Source of the DNA: Ottelia alismoides
Lineage: Eukaryota; Streptophyta; Magnoliopsida; Alismatales; Hydrocharitaceae
Assembly: GCA_037367405.1 (NCBI GenBank)
Contig: JAZKJV010010130.1
Coordinates: forward strand, 1,105,966 to 1,169,965
Direction: 5' to 3'
Length of the DNA stretch: 64,000 nucleotides
The notes beneath the pieces were generated by a model. The model was not told the origin of the DNA, searched no databases, and saw only the letters and a program-made list of their open reading frames with translations. Positions within the stretch are counted from its first letter, which is position 1. Each line of letters opens with the position of its first letter. This document shows positions 1 through 11,083 of the stretch, piece by piece. The position numbers and the translations under genes are program-made.

Positions 1-1503
1 CCCACTAGCCCAAAGAGCCATTAATGGGCTAATCATTAGACCCACACTCATGTGACAATCATAGGCTATTTTGAAAAATAGCTAGGTAAGCTGATCAGTC
101 ACTCTATTCCCGAGAGACTATGCCAAGTCCTTTTACAACACTTGCATATCTCCTAGTAATAGTGTTCGCATCCAATGCGAATGTTGCATCTTATGCAACC
201 AATACTCAATCATATCAGTCATAGTGTCCTTGACACTATAGTTCAATAATTATTTTACCAGTATGTAAGTTCTATTATACTTATTAGAATACCCTTATTC
301 TTGGAGATCTCTATCTCCTAAGGTATTCATAGTTAAGACCTTTTAGATCACCATCTATAAAGTCTTAAGAACTTGAAGATAAGACTTAGAGATTACTATC
401 TCTAAAGTCTTGTCATATTTGAAGATATTGATATTACTGCAATCAAGTGTTTTATCTCCATAGTAGGATTAGTAACAGTTTACTACTCCCACTGCATGGC
501 AGACATCTGGCTTTTTTTGTACGCATGTAGCGTACACTCGGCTTCTCGGAACTGATGCACAAAGGACAAGCAGTTCTAGCATTCACTTCCTCAACTTCTT
601 GAGGTGATATCCCTTTAGATAGGTCAGTACCATATCTTAAGGGAAAGAAGCCTTTCTTGGAATTTTCCAGAAAATAGAAATGTCCAAGGTGTACCATTAA
701 CGTGACGGTCCCAATACCCTCTTCTCTTTGCTTCTGAACAACTTTAGAACTAAGATCTAAGAGGTATCCTTGAGATCATATCTCGAGGTATGGGACAACT
801 AGATTATAAAACACTTATTATTATTATCCTTAGATCATTCCAAATGATTAGGATATCTACATTTAGCACGATGAACACAATGGCACTCCCACTAAGCTTC
901 ACATGGTTTATCAAGATTTTATCCGAAACCATAACATTTATGATTTCTTCAAATCCAATATTCCAACTACAAGAAGCTTATTTGAGTCCACAGATGGAAT
1001 TCCGTAGCTTGCTCTCTTTGCTTTCCTCAACCATGAAGCCCTGGGGCCGCTTCATGTGAATGTCCTCAGAGAGGTATTCATGGAGAAATGCAATATTGAC
1101 TTTCATCTTAAAGATGTAAAAGTCAAGTTGTGTAGCTATAGTTAGAAATATTCTGATTGGTACAGGCATGATCACTGAAGAGCATGTCTCATCGCAAGCG
1201 ATGTCTTTTCTTCAGTGTGTAGCTCATGGCTACGAACCGTGCTTTGAAGGTCTCTACCTTCTCATCAGGTTCCCTCTTTCTCTTGAAGATCCATATACTT
1301 CTTAATGGCTCTTACCCATATAGGTGGATCCTCGAGGGTCCATATACAACACTTGTATATGAAGTCTACTTTAGACTTGATTGCTAACATCCATCTTTCC
1401 ATGTCATGGTCTTTAGAAGCTTCAATATCATTGTCAGATTCAACTGACACATAGAATCCATCTTCAAACTTATTTGAAGAGGTATTAGTGTTTCATCTTT
1501 AAC
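1..1503 (-). pseudogene. Ty1/copia RT-RNase H relic, 3' end of a minus-strand copy
   Basis: Read on the minus strand this is the end of a copia polyprotein. The reverse transcriptase part near 1450-1200 keeps WIFKRKREPDEKVETFKAR, matching the family's K-W-V-F-K-x-K entry motif. The piece at about 697-452 keeps KKGFFPLRYGTDLSKGISP and SVRYMRTK, which correspond to the 'G-hLSKGMSPKT ... CTRPD' region between RT and RNase H. Stops and frameshifts break it throughout. The window opens at the polypurine tract: the complement of bases 1-19 ends in GGGCTAGTGGG, which sits just before an LTR in the right-hand copy, so the LTR of this copy lies outside the window. It mirrors 2613-4136. The Angela/SIRE-like lineage is a guess from the motifs and LTR length. 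Confidence 0.8.
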
Positions 1504-1694
1504 CTATATATTAGAATATATTCTTTGTTTATTTCTAAATGTTGGAAATAGTAATGAATTTTGGAATAGACTTATCATAAAGAGTTACGATGGATATATT
1601 TCAAAAAGTAATCTAACATCTAGAGGACTCTACTAAATTAGAAAAATAATAAATAGTTCTTTAACATTTCTAATACCGGAATGATGGAGATCTT

Positions 1695-3660
1695 TTGACA
1701 ATGATCTGGCATCTTGGACACATGTCTGTTGATGAGATCAATGGACTAGTAAGAAATGAAACTTTAGAATGTCTGAATTTCAAATCTTACATACTTGTGA
1801 ATATTGTATTCAAAGAAAAACGTCCAATACACTCTTCTCTGAGTATGGTGTATGATGTCAAGGTATTTAAGATCTTATTCATATTGATGTATGCGGATCA
1901 TTTGTATCATAATAAAAATTGATGATATGTGATATCATTCGATGATTATTTGTGACATGAGTTTTCTTCCCATTACCTTAGAAAGCTTTGAAATGTTCAA
2001 AGATTTCACAATTTTTGTTTAGAACCAAAGTTTGAAGGAAAATGAAATTAATTTGATCTAACCTAGATGGTAAGTACCTATTAGATTAATTCAAAAATAC
2101 TTTATGGAGAAAGGAATATCATTCCTATCTCACTCCTCCTAATTCACTTTAACTTAATAGAGTTGTAGGGAGATACAATTGGATCATGTGGGACATGATT
2201 TGATCAATGATTAATCTTAGCATAATTATCTCTTAGTTTCTAGGTATATATATGTAGTAGAGGCTACATTATATATCATTAATAAGATTCCATGCAGATC
2301 TAAACCCAAAAACCCTCATAAGCTATGGTTTGGAACCTAGCATACTCTTGGACACTTGAGGATTTAAGGTTGCTTGGTCCATAACTTTGTCATGGATGCA
2401 AGTAAGCTGGAATCTAGCACAAGAGAGTGCTACTTCATTAGGAAAATAGAGGATGGTATTGGATACCTACTTTATGACCTTGAGATTCTTAAAAGATTTC
2501 ATCTCTAAGGATATAATTCTTGTAGGATGAGACTCTTGAGAAGAAGTGAAGGAACTCATTGAATCTTGAGAAATTAATGAGGCTCCTGAAATAAGAAACT
2601 AAAAGAACAATTAAAGATGAAACACTAATACCTCTTCAAATGAATTTGAGGATGGATTCCATGTGTCAGTTACATCTGACATTGATCTAACATCATGTGA
2701 TGAAGCTTTTGAGGATCATAACATGGAAAGATGGATGTTAGCAACAAATTCTAAAGTAGATTTCATATACAAGTGTTATATATGGACCCTCGAGGATCCA
2801 TCTATAAGGGTAAAACCTATTAGGTGTAAATGGATCTTCAAGAGAAAGAGGGAACCTGATGAGAAGGTAGAGACCTTTAAAGCACGACCCGTATCCACAA
2901 GATACACACCGAAGAGAAGACATTTCTTGCGATAAGACTTGCTCTTTAGTGACCATGATTGAATCATCAGAACATTGCTAACTATAGTTGCACAACTTGA
3001 CTTTGACATATACAAGATGGAAGTCAATATTGCATACCTCTATGATTTCGTCTCTAAGAATATTCACATGAAGTATCCCTAGGGCTTCATGGTTGAGGAA
3101 AGCAATGTGTGAAAGCTAAGGAACTCCATATATGGACTCAAATAAGCTTCTTGTAGTTGGAACATCAGATTTAATGATATTATAATGGTTATGGTTTCAG
3201 ATAGAATCTTATGAACCATGTGAAGCTTAGTGGGAGTGCCATTGTGTTCATCATGCTAAATGTAGATGTCATCCTAGTCATTTTTAATGATATGTGGATG
3301 ATAATAAGTGTTTTCTAATCTGGTTATTCCATACCTTGAGATATGATCTCAATAGATCTTAGTTCTGAAGATGTTCAGTAGCATAGAGAAGAAGGTATTG
3401 GGACCGTCACATTAGTTGTACACCTTGGACATGTTCCATTTTCTGGAAAATTCCAAGAAAGGCTTCTTTCCATTAAGATATGGTACTGACCTATCTAAAG
3501 GGATAGCACCTTAAAGAGTTAGGGATGTGAATACCAAAGTTATATGCCCTAGTGCATCAGCTTTGGGAAGCTCAGTGTATGCTAGATATGTACAAAAGCC
3601 AGATGTCTGCCATGCAGTAGGAGTAGTAAGCTATTACTAATCCTAATATGGAGATAAAAC
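1695..3660 (+). pseudogene. Ty1/copia pol relic (GAG-pre-integrase, integrase, RT, start of RNase H)
   Basis: The domain order is that of copia. GAG-pre-integrase starts near 1695 (WHLGHMSVDEINGLV, as in the family's W-H-x-R-L-G-H-h-S). Degenerate integrase follows. Its C-terminal segment near 2425-2500 reads CYFIRKIEDGIGYLLYD, like the family's 'FhGYPxxxKGYxFYDP'. RT begins at about 2663, with NMERWMLATNSKVDF and then WIFKRKREPDEKVETFKAR. The YVDD catalytic box has decayed: near 3258 the reading is NVDV. The RT/RNase H linker is visible near 3450-3640. Many stops and frame changes make it non-functional. It lies directly upstream of the polypurine tract and LTR at 4131-6719, so it is the 3' part of that element; gag and the 5' LTR are missing. 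Confidence 0.8.
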
Positions 3661-4130
3661 ACTTAATTGCATTAAAAACAATATCTTCAAAGATGAAAAG
3701 ACTTTAGAGATAGTGATCTCTAAGTCTTGGAACTTAAGACTTTATAGATAGTAATCTAAGAAGGTCTTAACTACATATGTCTTATAAGACTTAAGACAGA
3801 GTCTTAGTCTTAAGAGATAGAGATCTTCATAAATAAGGGTATTCTGATAAGGATAATAGAAATTACATACTGGTTATAACGATCATTGAGTTGTAGTGTC
3901 AAAGACACTGCAACTGCTTTAACAAGATTGAGTATTAGTTGCATAAGATGCAACATTTGCATTGAATGCGAGCACTGTTACTAGGATATATGCAAGTGTC
4001 GTAAAAGGGCATGGTGTAGTCTCTTGGGAATAAAGTGACAGATCAACTTACCTAGATATTTTTCTAAATAGCTTATGATTGTCACATGAGTGCGGGTTTA
4101 AAGATTAGCCCATTAATGGCTCTTTGGGCT

Positions 4131-4140
4131 AGTAGGAAAT
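4131..4140 (+). other. Polypurine tract of the copia element
   Basis: AGTAGGAAAT directly precedes TGTTGG. In intact copia elements of this kind the sequence is usually close to AGTGGGAGAT followed by TGTTGG. It fixes the start of the 3' LTR at 4141. Confidence 0.65.
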
Positions 4141-6719
4141 TGTTGGACATGCGAGCCCGCGGTGAGCCATTATGCAATAAATGTTAATGCAAATATCATT
4201 CCCCGATCTGAAATGAAGAATAATGAATTTGTATAATAGGTCCCATAGTACAATTAGGGTTATGTACCATGGCCATCTTGATGATCGTACATTTGATTCA
4301 ATTGTTGAATTATAGAGGTCGATGCTTGGATGAATATCTAAAGAGTTAGGTTGAGGACTCATCAAGCACCGTGAAATGATTATTAAGAGAGGATCTCCAG
4401 CCTGAGAAGACGATGGCAATCCTTTCTCTAAAGACTAATATCTAACCGACCTCTTGATGCAGGTCCTCTGCATAGGAATAGAGGTTCAGAGGTGTTAGAT
4501 AAGTTAGGTCAAATAGTTGACTTAACAAGATCAAGATAACCAAAGACCAATGTCATATGTTGTCACGATATAGGCATGCATCCTCTGACCGGAGATAGAT
4601 GTGTTACTATATGTCTGAGTTACATTTGGCAAACCAATAGTTTGATGACCTAATCAAGGTCTATACATCGGCCCGCCGGTATGCATACAAGGGCATATGA
4701 GTAATGCGATCTCTCAAAGGGATCGTACATGTTCATTTAATGAACTGGAAGACATGTGATAACTCATGAGATATTGGGAAGAATCAAATTCTGTGCACGG
4801 TCATCATGCTTTGGAAACTTGACTAAATTTGTAGATTTGATATATGCTTTTCGAAAGTATATGATCAACACCTGGGTATGATATATGATTTTGGAAAGTA
4901 TATAATCGATACCAACTCCCAATAGTCAAATGAGAAACTTTATGATAAAACCCTGAAGTAGATAGTGTAAAATTGATCTAATACTTCGGGTTTATTCTAG
5001 GTATTTCAGTATGTAGGATGTACAGGTATAAGGAATACATGAGGGTGATGTGATCATAAACGATTGTATAACCCTGATTGCTTCCATTCTTAGGGAGTGA
5101 TGAAACGAGTCTAGATGTTAGTGACTCCTCTAAGTAGAGAAGTGATCTAATCTTGGTCAAAATGTTGGACATTGATCTGAATGTTATTCAGATGCAATGA
5201 GAAGATTAGATTTACGATCTTGATTTAGTCAAGTATCTATGAGAGGTCCGCGAGATCTGAATTTGAGATGTGATCTCAATATCCAAGTCACTATACATGG
5301 AACAATACAATCAACATGTGCTTATCTCCAAGTATCTGCAGAGAAAGCACATTATCCTTGAAAGAGTTCATGGATAATTTCACTATAGATATATGTACCC
5401 AAGCATTGAGAAAATGGATATTAAATGTAATTTAATTATCATGAATAATATGAATTTGATTCATATTATATGGAGAGTTATCTATAATAATTAAATATGA
5501 TTTAATTATAAAAATATGTGAATAATGAGAGTGTGATTCATATTATTTGGACACATGAGAATAGAGATCCAAGATGATTAAATGTGATTTAATTATCATT
5601 GAAATGAATAATGAGAATATAACTATCCATATTAACCATATATATTATAAACGTGATTTATAATATATAAGAGAGAGCTATTGGTAAATAACATTTACAA
5701 TTTAAATGTTAATGTGAGTTGGATTCACATTGCACAATTAATTGAAAATGTAATTTATATTTTATTTTGAGTTGTAAATGTGATTCACATTTTTTCAACG
5801 GCATGATTAAAATTGTCATAAAATAATTTAGAATTATTTTTTGTGATTAAATATGCAACAATTATTGTTGCATAATTTGATATTGGAAAATCTCCAAGAT
5901 TTGGTCCAATAAAATAAAGGAGTATCCCCCCTTTCCATACATGGGTAGGCGGCACATGGAATGGGACTCCATGGTCATCCACTCCATACATAGTAAGGGG
6001 TGGGTCTCCTTCCTTTATTTTCTCCACAATTGATTTGTATCAAATCAAAATTATATTGCATATATTTTGATTTATTAAAATTAATAATTGTTGGTGTAAA
6101 TATTGGAGCAACAAATTATGGCCATTGATTGAAAGAAACACAAATAAATCTTGTCCATTGGATTTGTGTGCACATGGATTGGGATCCATGGACTCCCAAA
6201 ATACTATATAAGAATACTATATAAGAATATGCACCCCTTACTCTTCTAGTGACTACAACAACAACAATTGCAACATCCATTGCTCTCTCTCTCTCATTCT
6301 CATGCCACCTCTCTCTCTCTCATTATAGTTGTCCACCATGGATCCCTAGAGAGAGTCGCCATCACCGCAGCATCATCATTATGTTATCGGATTGTTTGCT
6401 CGTGGATCTCCATATCCTTTGATACGCCTCACTCATGAAAAAAGATGTCAAATCTCATGTGATGAGATAGGGAGATTCGTCGCTTGGATCATCAACATGG
6501 ATTGCGAGAAGCACGTGTTTCATCAACATGCTCACAAACATCTCCTTCGTTGGATCGAACTTGGGACAGGAAGCCTCTACGTTTAGAGACTCGATCGCAA
6601 CCACGCTTCAAGAGGTAACCCTAATACATGTTTGTGGTTTAGATGAAATGATCCGAAAAGTGTTCTTGGATCATGTGATGTCATCGGATTAAAAATTTTA
6701 AATTCCGCTACCTTGAGCA
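4141..6719 (+). repeat. 3' LTR of the Ty1/copia element
   Basis: It starts TGTTGGACAT after the polypurine tract and is taken to end at TTGAGCA (6719), giving TG...CA ends and about 2.58 kb. A TATA box lies about 80% of the way in, as expected for U3-R-U5. The end 'AATTCCGCTACC...CA' looks like copia LTR ends, but with no second LTR in the window the right boundary is uncertain by some tens of bases. Sequence resembling a family A interior resumes at about 6808. Confidence 0.6.
6203..6228 (+). promoter_or_regulatory. Duplicated TATA box in the copia LTR
   Basis: ACTATATAAGAAT occurs twice in direct tandem. It is followed by CT-rich leader sequence (about 6285-6325), as expected just upstream of the R region. 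This is the best promoter candidate in this LTR. Confidence 0.55.
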
Positions 6720-9064
6720 ACTAGTGTGACTAATCGCTCCCGATCACATATGATGTGATCCTCACACTTCTGTGATGTGCTTGAGGATTTGTCCAATATC
6801 CTTCAAGTATATGCTTCATCCTAAGTATAGGGGGGATGATTGAGTCCCACTATTCATTCTTTGATCCCTCGCATGTCTCCTCTCTTGCTGATATTCCTAT
6901 CTACACTTAGGGCTATTTTACCCTAATTATAGGGGGATATAGATGAGTCACCGATCTGTTTGTTCCCTCCCTCGACCCTCCATGCATGAAAAATACAATA
7001 TGTTATACTTAGAATTAGTTGATGCTAAGTATAGGGGGGACGGTCAACTTCTCATTGATTCATTTTTTATACTTTAGTCATTGTAGTATGGGCTCTTTTA
7101 TACTTAGTAGGAGTTATGACTTTTCATTTCTCTTTGATCTATGAGGACACAACTCAAGCTAAGTATAGGGTGTCGTATATACATTATATATACTTTAGCC
7201 ATAACTCGTGCTTTCATACTTTCAATGAGTATGGCTAAAATACAATCAATTAATTGTAAAGAACACACTTGTATAAAATTCATTAAAAATTCTTTGTATG
7301 TACTGATTAATAAATCAGGTAAAAATGTTTTGCAAAATATTTGAAAAATGGTTGAAAATTTTCTTTGAAAAATCTTTTGAAAACTGTTTGGAAAATATTT
7401 TGTAAAATATCTTAACCTCTGTAAAAATGCTTTGTTTATAAAAATTTCTTTTCTTTGTGAATAAATAATTTTGAAAATCCATTTGCAAATGATTTGAAAA
7501 ATGGTTGTAAAAATAGTTTAAAATATCTATACATTATTTGAAAAATCTTTGTAAAATGATTTCCAAATTTTGTAAATGCTTGCAAAATTTATTTGTCAAA
7601 TTAATTTTTAAAATAAAGTTTTCAAAATTTTTGCAAAAATATTTTCAAATTATTTTGAAAACTATATATACAACCCATGTAAATAAAATTCTTTAAATTT
7701 ATACATAACCTTGTGAATAACCAACTAGTGTAAATTCTTAAATCCAAACTCTTGTAAATACAAAAGAAGCACTCCTGTGTAAATATCTGTACATATTTAT
7801 TTTCCTAAAAACCTTTTATTTGTGAAAAAATCCTTAAAAAATTGCAAACTCTTTTCATAAACATGCATAAAAATTTGCAAAACCTCTTCAAAATCCATAA
7901 AAGTGCAAAGTCAGAAAAATTGCATTATAAAAAAATTTCCTTGAATTGAACATAGCATTTACATTTTTCGTAATGATATTGATAATTGAATTAGTCTAAG
8001 TAAAATCCGAAGATTGGAGCTTGGTTGAACCTTAATCCACTCAATCAAAGGAACCTTATAGGAACTGGAATTGAGGCACTTCATGTCTACTAGACTTAAA
8101 TCTTTGAGACCATGAGACTTAGTTCAATGTCATCTTGACTGCCTAAGTAGAATATTTCTGAACACAAGCATGACTCTTGTAGATAATGACCTAGCTTGCA
8201 CACCTGCTCTTTACACTTTGCTCACCTCAGTTGAAGTAGTAGAGGGTTGGATTTGTCAACATGAGGCACAAGTTAGTGGAAACATCGGAAGTCACATATA
8301 TGTGGTCATTATACCCCCAACCTGATCCAATAGCTATGAGGTCCAATGACAAAAGTTGTGGGTTGCAATAATGCTTCAAAAGAGGGATAGTCTACTAGCT
8401 CAAGAGGAAAAAATCGTTGTGTAAATGCTAATGTCTATAGTACTAAAAAATGCAATAAAAACTCCAAAAATGTGGACAGGCCTGAATGAAAATAAAATGT
8501 CTATCAGAGTATGTATATATTTGTATAGACAAATAAGAAAGCTTGAGCTTCAAAGTCATATTCATGTGAGCCTGCAGCCAGCTGACTTGGTTACATTGGT
8601 CAAGCATCCTAGGATGGGTATCTACACTAGCTACCGTCCATTCTTCTCTCCACCTCCTCTTCTTGAGTTATTTTCACTTGAACTTAGAAAGGAATACCTC
8701 GCTTCTCGAGGAAAGAGTTGTTGGTTAGGGAATTAGGGTCACCATGTTGGAGAAGACTGACTTTTACTGCTTTAGTCGAGGAGAGCAACATATCACTGAC
8801 ACTGTATAAGAGAGACTCATAGTCATAAGGGTTTATGTATGTTGTTGACTTGTTCTAACTTGGATATTGAGGAAACTTGGGCAGAGTTTCGTGGTTCTTA
8901 GAGGTTGTTGTGTTTCAAGTCTGGATCCCAATCAAGGTTCCGACCAAACTTTGATTTTATGAGGACAAGATTACGAGTTAAAATCAATCCAATTCTTTCT
9001 TTCTTTTCTTTATTTTCTTTTCTGCACTTATAGGCATAAGTGTTTGCTAGGGACTAGCAAAGAC
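6720..9064 (+). mobile_element. 3' internal region of a family A LTR element, non-coding
   Basis: From about 6808 this matches, in the same order, 49080-51030 of the complete family A element and the complement of 24920-26840. It begins with four hairpin/G-run units, then an A-rich stretch, then a conserved block (GGAGCTTGGTTGAACC near 8015; GGAGCTTAGTTGGGCC near 49955). After this come unrelated-looking spacer and finally the polypurine tract. No protein is supported; the 103-codon reading frame at 8425-8736 is not conserved in the other copies. The gag/protease part is absent, so the copy is truncated on its left, next to the copia LTR. Bases 6720-6807 are unassigned. Confidence 0.7.
6811..7170 (+). 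repeat. Array of four hairpin/polypurine units
   Basis: Units lie at 6811-6837, 6901-6936, 7001-7040 and 7099-7170. The first three end in AGTATA or ATTATA followed by five or more G; the fourth ends AGTATAGGG. Most are preceded by an inverted partner such as TATACTTAG. The same four occur in the same order in both other family A interiors (26446-26836 reversed; 49082-49460). The element's real polypurine tract at 9065-9077 has the same core. Confidence 0.7.
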
Positions 9065-9077
9065 AAGTATAGGGGGT
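9065..9077 (+). other. Polypurine tract of a family A element
   Basis: CAAGTATAGGGGG directly precedes TGATAAAC. The same arrangement (purine-rich, TATAGGGGG or CATAGGGGG, then TGAT) precedes the LTRs at 51043 (+) and 24905 (-). Confidence 0.7.
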
Positions 9078-10219
9078 GATAAACTCCATTTCATCACCTT
9101 TATTGCCTTTAATCCCTAGCTAAATGCATGTAAATATCATTATTTTTCATAACTTAACATATATTATTTATTGTATAAATATGATATAAAATATCTTAAA
9201 TAATGCCAAAATGAAAATAAAGAAAAGAAAAGAAAAGGAATGAGGTGTCAAGGACACTGAATGACCCTAGCCCCCGAAACTCAGACATCATGATGACTTA
9301 GTCGACAGAAATAAAGTGGGGGGGATAGGGCAGATGAATTATACAGAAATCACGTCAAAAACCTAAGTTTTAATTCATCAATAAATCATTTTTTGGGACC
9401 TATTATATTCTTTACTATTTATACCACAAATAAAGAAACTTTGCACATGAAAATTATAGATAAAAATACATAGAAAACAAAAAAAATATTTCACACAAAA
9501 ATGATACAAATTGTACATTCTACACTCAAAATAAAAAGCCAAAACCAAAACTTCCCATATCAATATCTTTTCTATATGAACTCAAAATGCATCAGAATCA
9601 CCTTTAAATGTATATAACTTTTAATTGGCTATTTAATGAAGGTTGTTTCATTTGATTTTGAGTTAAGATGCAAAAGTTAGGTTTTGGACCTCTATTGTAC
9701 ATTATACTTGAATAAAATATTCATTTTATTTATTCTTTATATTTTCCGTTATTTTATATTTTCATAATTTTGTAAATATTATCTATAGTATATGTATATA
9801 TTTAGAATGAAATAAAACTATTAAAAACATAGTAATCAAATAAATGTACTAAAATACATAGATGAATTACCTATACTTATACATATACAACAAATACATC
9901 TATTTATTTAAGTGTACATATAACCTTGGAAAAATATATTCATGTATATTTAAATAATCTATAAATATATAAATTATGAGCACAAATAGTAAATTCTAAA
10001 ATACAAAATAAAAATAAAATGACCAATATATAGGTAAATATACCTATAATTTACATGTAAATATTACCTTATAAAAAATCACCTTAAAAAAATAAATAAA
10101 AATATAAATTAAATACTACATAAAATAAGAAACATTTTTCATGTTTTTGACAAAAACCATTAAAATCGTTTATTATTTTTTATCTATTTATTAAAGCATT
10201 TTAGCCTCAGATTTTTCTG

Positions 10220-10272
10220 GTTGGTCCACATGGACCGACCAGAACTTAGCCTTAGTTGACCTGGGTCAACTA
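10220..10272 (+). promoter_or_regulatory. U3 palindromes with paired TTGACC motifs
   Basis: GGTCCACATGGACC is followed by GTTGACCTGGGTCAAC, both near-perfect palindromes, about 210-250 bases upstream of the TATA box. TTGACC is the core of the plant W-box bound by WRKY factors (established knowledge). Related pairs occur upstream of the TATA boxes at 20401 and 39868, and in reverse at 13770-13826. A role in activating the LTR is inference. Confidence 0.45.
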
Positions 10273-10473
10273 CCCCCCTCTCTCTTCCAGGCATGTCAGA
10301 CCTATCAACCACCCATCTTCTCCCCTTTTTCCCGGCCAACCTATCACGTTAATCGGCCTAATTCCACACGCAAACCTATCATCGATCATTCCTAATACAT
10401 GCCTAATCCTAAAATCTCTTGTACGTTCCATCGATTCTCCAGAAATCACCAGTCAATAAGGACCCTCATATTT

Positions 10474-10484
10474 GTTTATAAATA
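10474..10484 (+). promoter_or_regulatory. TATA box of a family A LTR
   Basis: TTTATAAATAA lies in mid LTR, between a GC-richer U3 and a CT-rich leader. The equivalent box in the LTR at 19014 is TTTATAAATAAGG at 20402. Confidence 0.55.
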
Positions 10485-10539
10485 AGACTCCATGATTCCC
10501 TTCTCCATTTGATCCCTCTTCAAGCTCTAAATCCCCTCG

Positions 10540-10541
<2 letters not shown>

Positions 10542-10586
<45 letters not shown>

Positions 10587-10609
10587 GTGTGTGTGTGTGT
10601 ATGTGTGTT
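10542..10609 (+). repeat. (GT)n microsatellite in an LTR leader
   Basis: More than twenty GT units run on with one phase slip (TTGTGT) and one AT interruption. It is absent from the matching position of the LTRs at 19014 and 38429, so it expanded in this copy. Long reading frames on both strands here are by-products of the repeat. Confidence 0.9.
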
Positions 10610-10713
10610 CCTGGTGACAAAGAGAGCATCCTCTAGGGTGCGAGGTGGCGCTAGGAGGAGAGGAGGTAGTCCAAGGTGGATCTTCGGCGACACCTCTGCT
10701 CCATGGTTTCCAG

Positions 10714-11083
10714 GTATGAGATGCACCTTTTCTATCCATTTTGAGGTAGTTTTAGTTAGTTTAATTTCATTCCTATCATTTATTTTGAAAGTAGATCAGT
10801 AGCTTGTGATAAATCCCAAATATTCGATCATTGGAGCTCACTGCTTCGGCCATGTTTCACCGTGAATCATACTTGTTCCGACCCATCTTTCACTTCCACC
10901 TTCTTCCCCATCGCATGTTGCACGCGTTCCTCCTTTTGAGCCCCCATGGTCCTTCGCAGATCCGTTGATCGTATCTCCTCTGCTATCTCTCGTCGAGCTC
11001 TTCTATCTCGCTCACCCCCATGCACAGCAGCTTCCAATTGGGCCGAGGTTATTCGCCTCGAGCCCTTGAGTCTTCTCTTGCAG
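10714..11083 (+). other. Possible intron in the LTR leader
   Basis: A donor CAG/GTATGAG and an acceptor TCTTCTCTTGCAG flank about 370 bases. The acceptor context (CTCGAGCCC...AGTCTT...) is shared with 20949-20973 in another LTR of the family, whose donor lies at 20619. Unspliced, the leader would hold many short upstream frames. This is inferred from consensus and conservation only. Confidence 0.4.

Larger units (their letters stand above)
1..4136. repeat. Large inverted repeat, two copia 3' halves facing outward
   Basis: Arm 1-1503 is the imperfect reverse complement of 2613-4136. Examples are bases 1-19 against the GGCTCTTTGGGCTAGTAGG stretch ending near 4136, and the shared RT segment coding WIFKRKREPDEKVETF near 1300 (minus) and 2830 (plus). 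The spacer 1504-2612 belongs to the plus-strand copy, because it carries that copy's GAG-pre-integrase and integrase remains. Substitutions and small indels are scattered along both arms, so this is not a fresh duplication. Confidence 0.85.

Noticed and set aside
10509..10802. Long frames on both strands across the GT tract
   Set aside because: Simple repeats stay open in all frames; the translated Cys-Val and Thr-His runs are artefacts.
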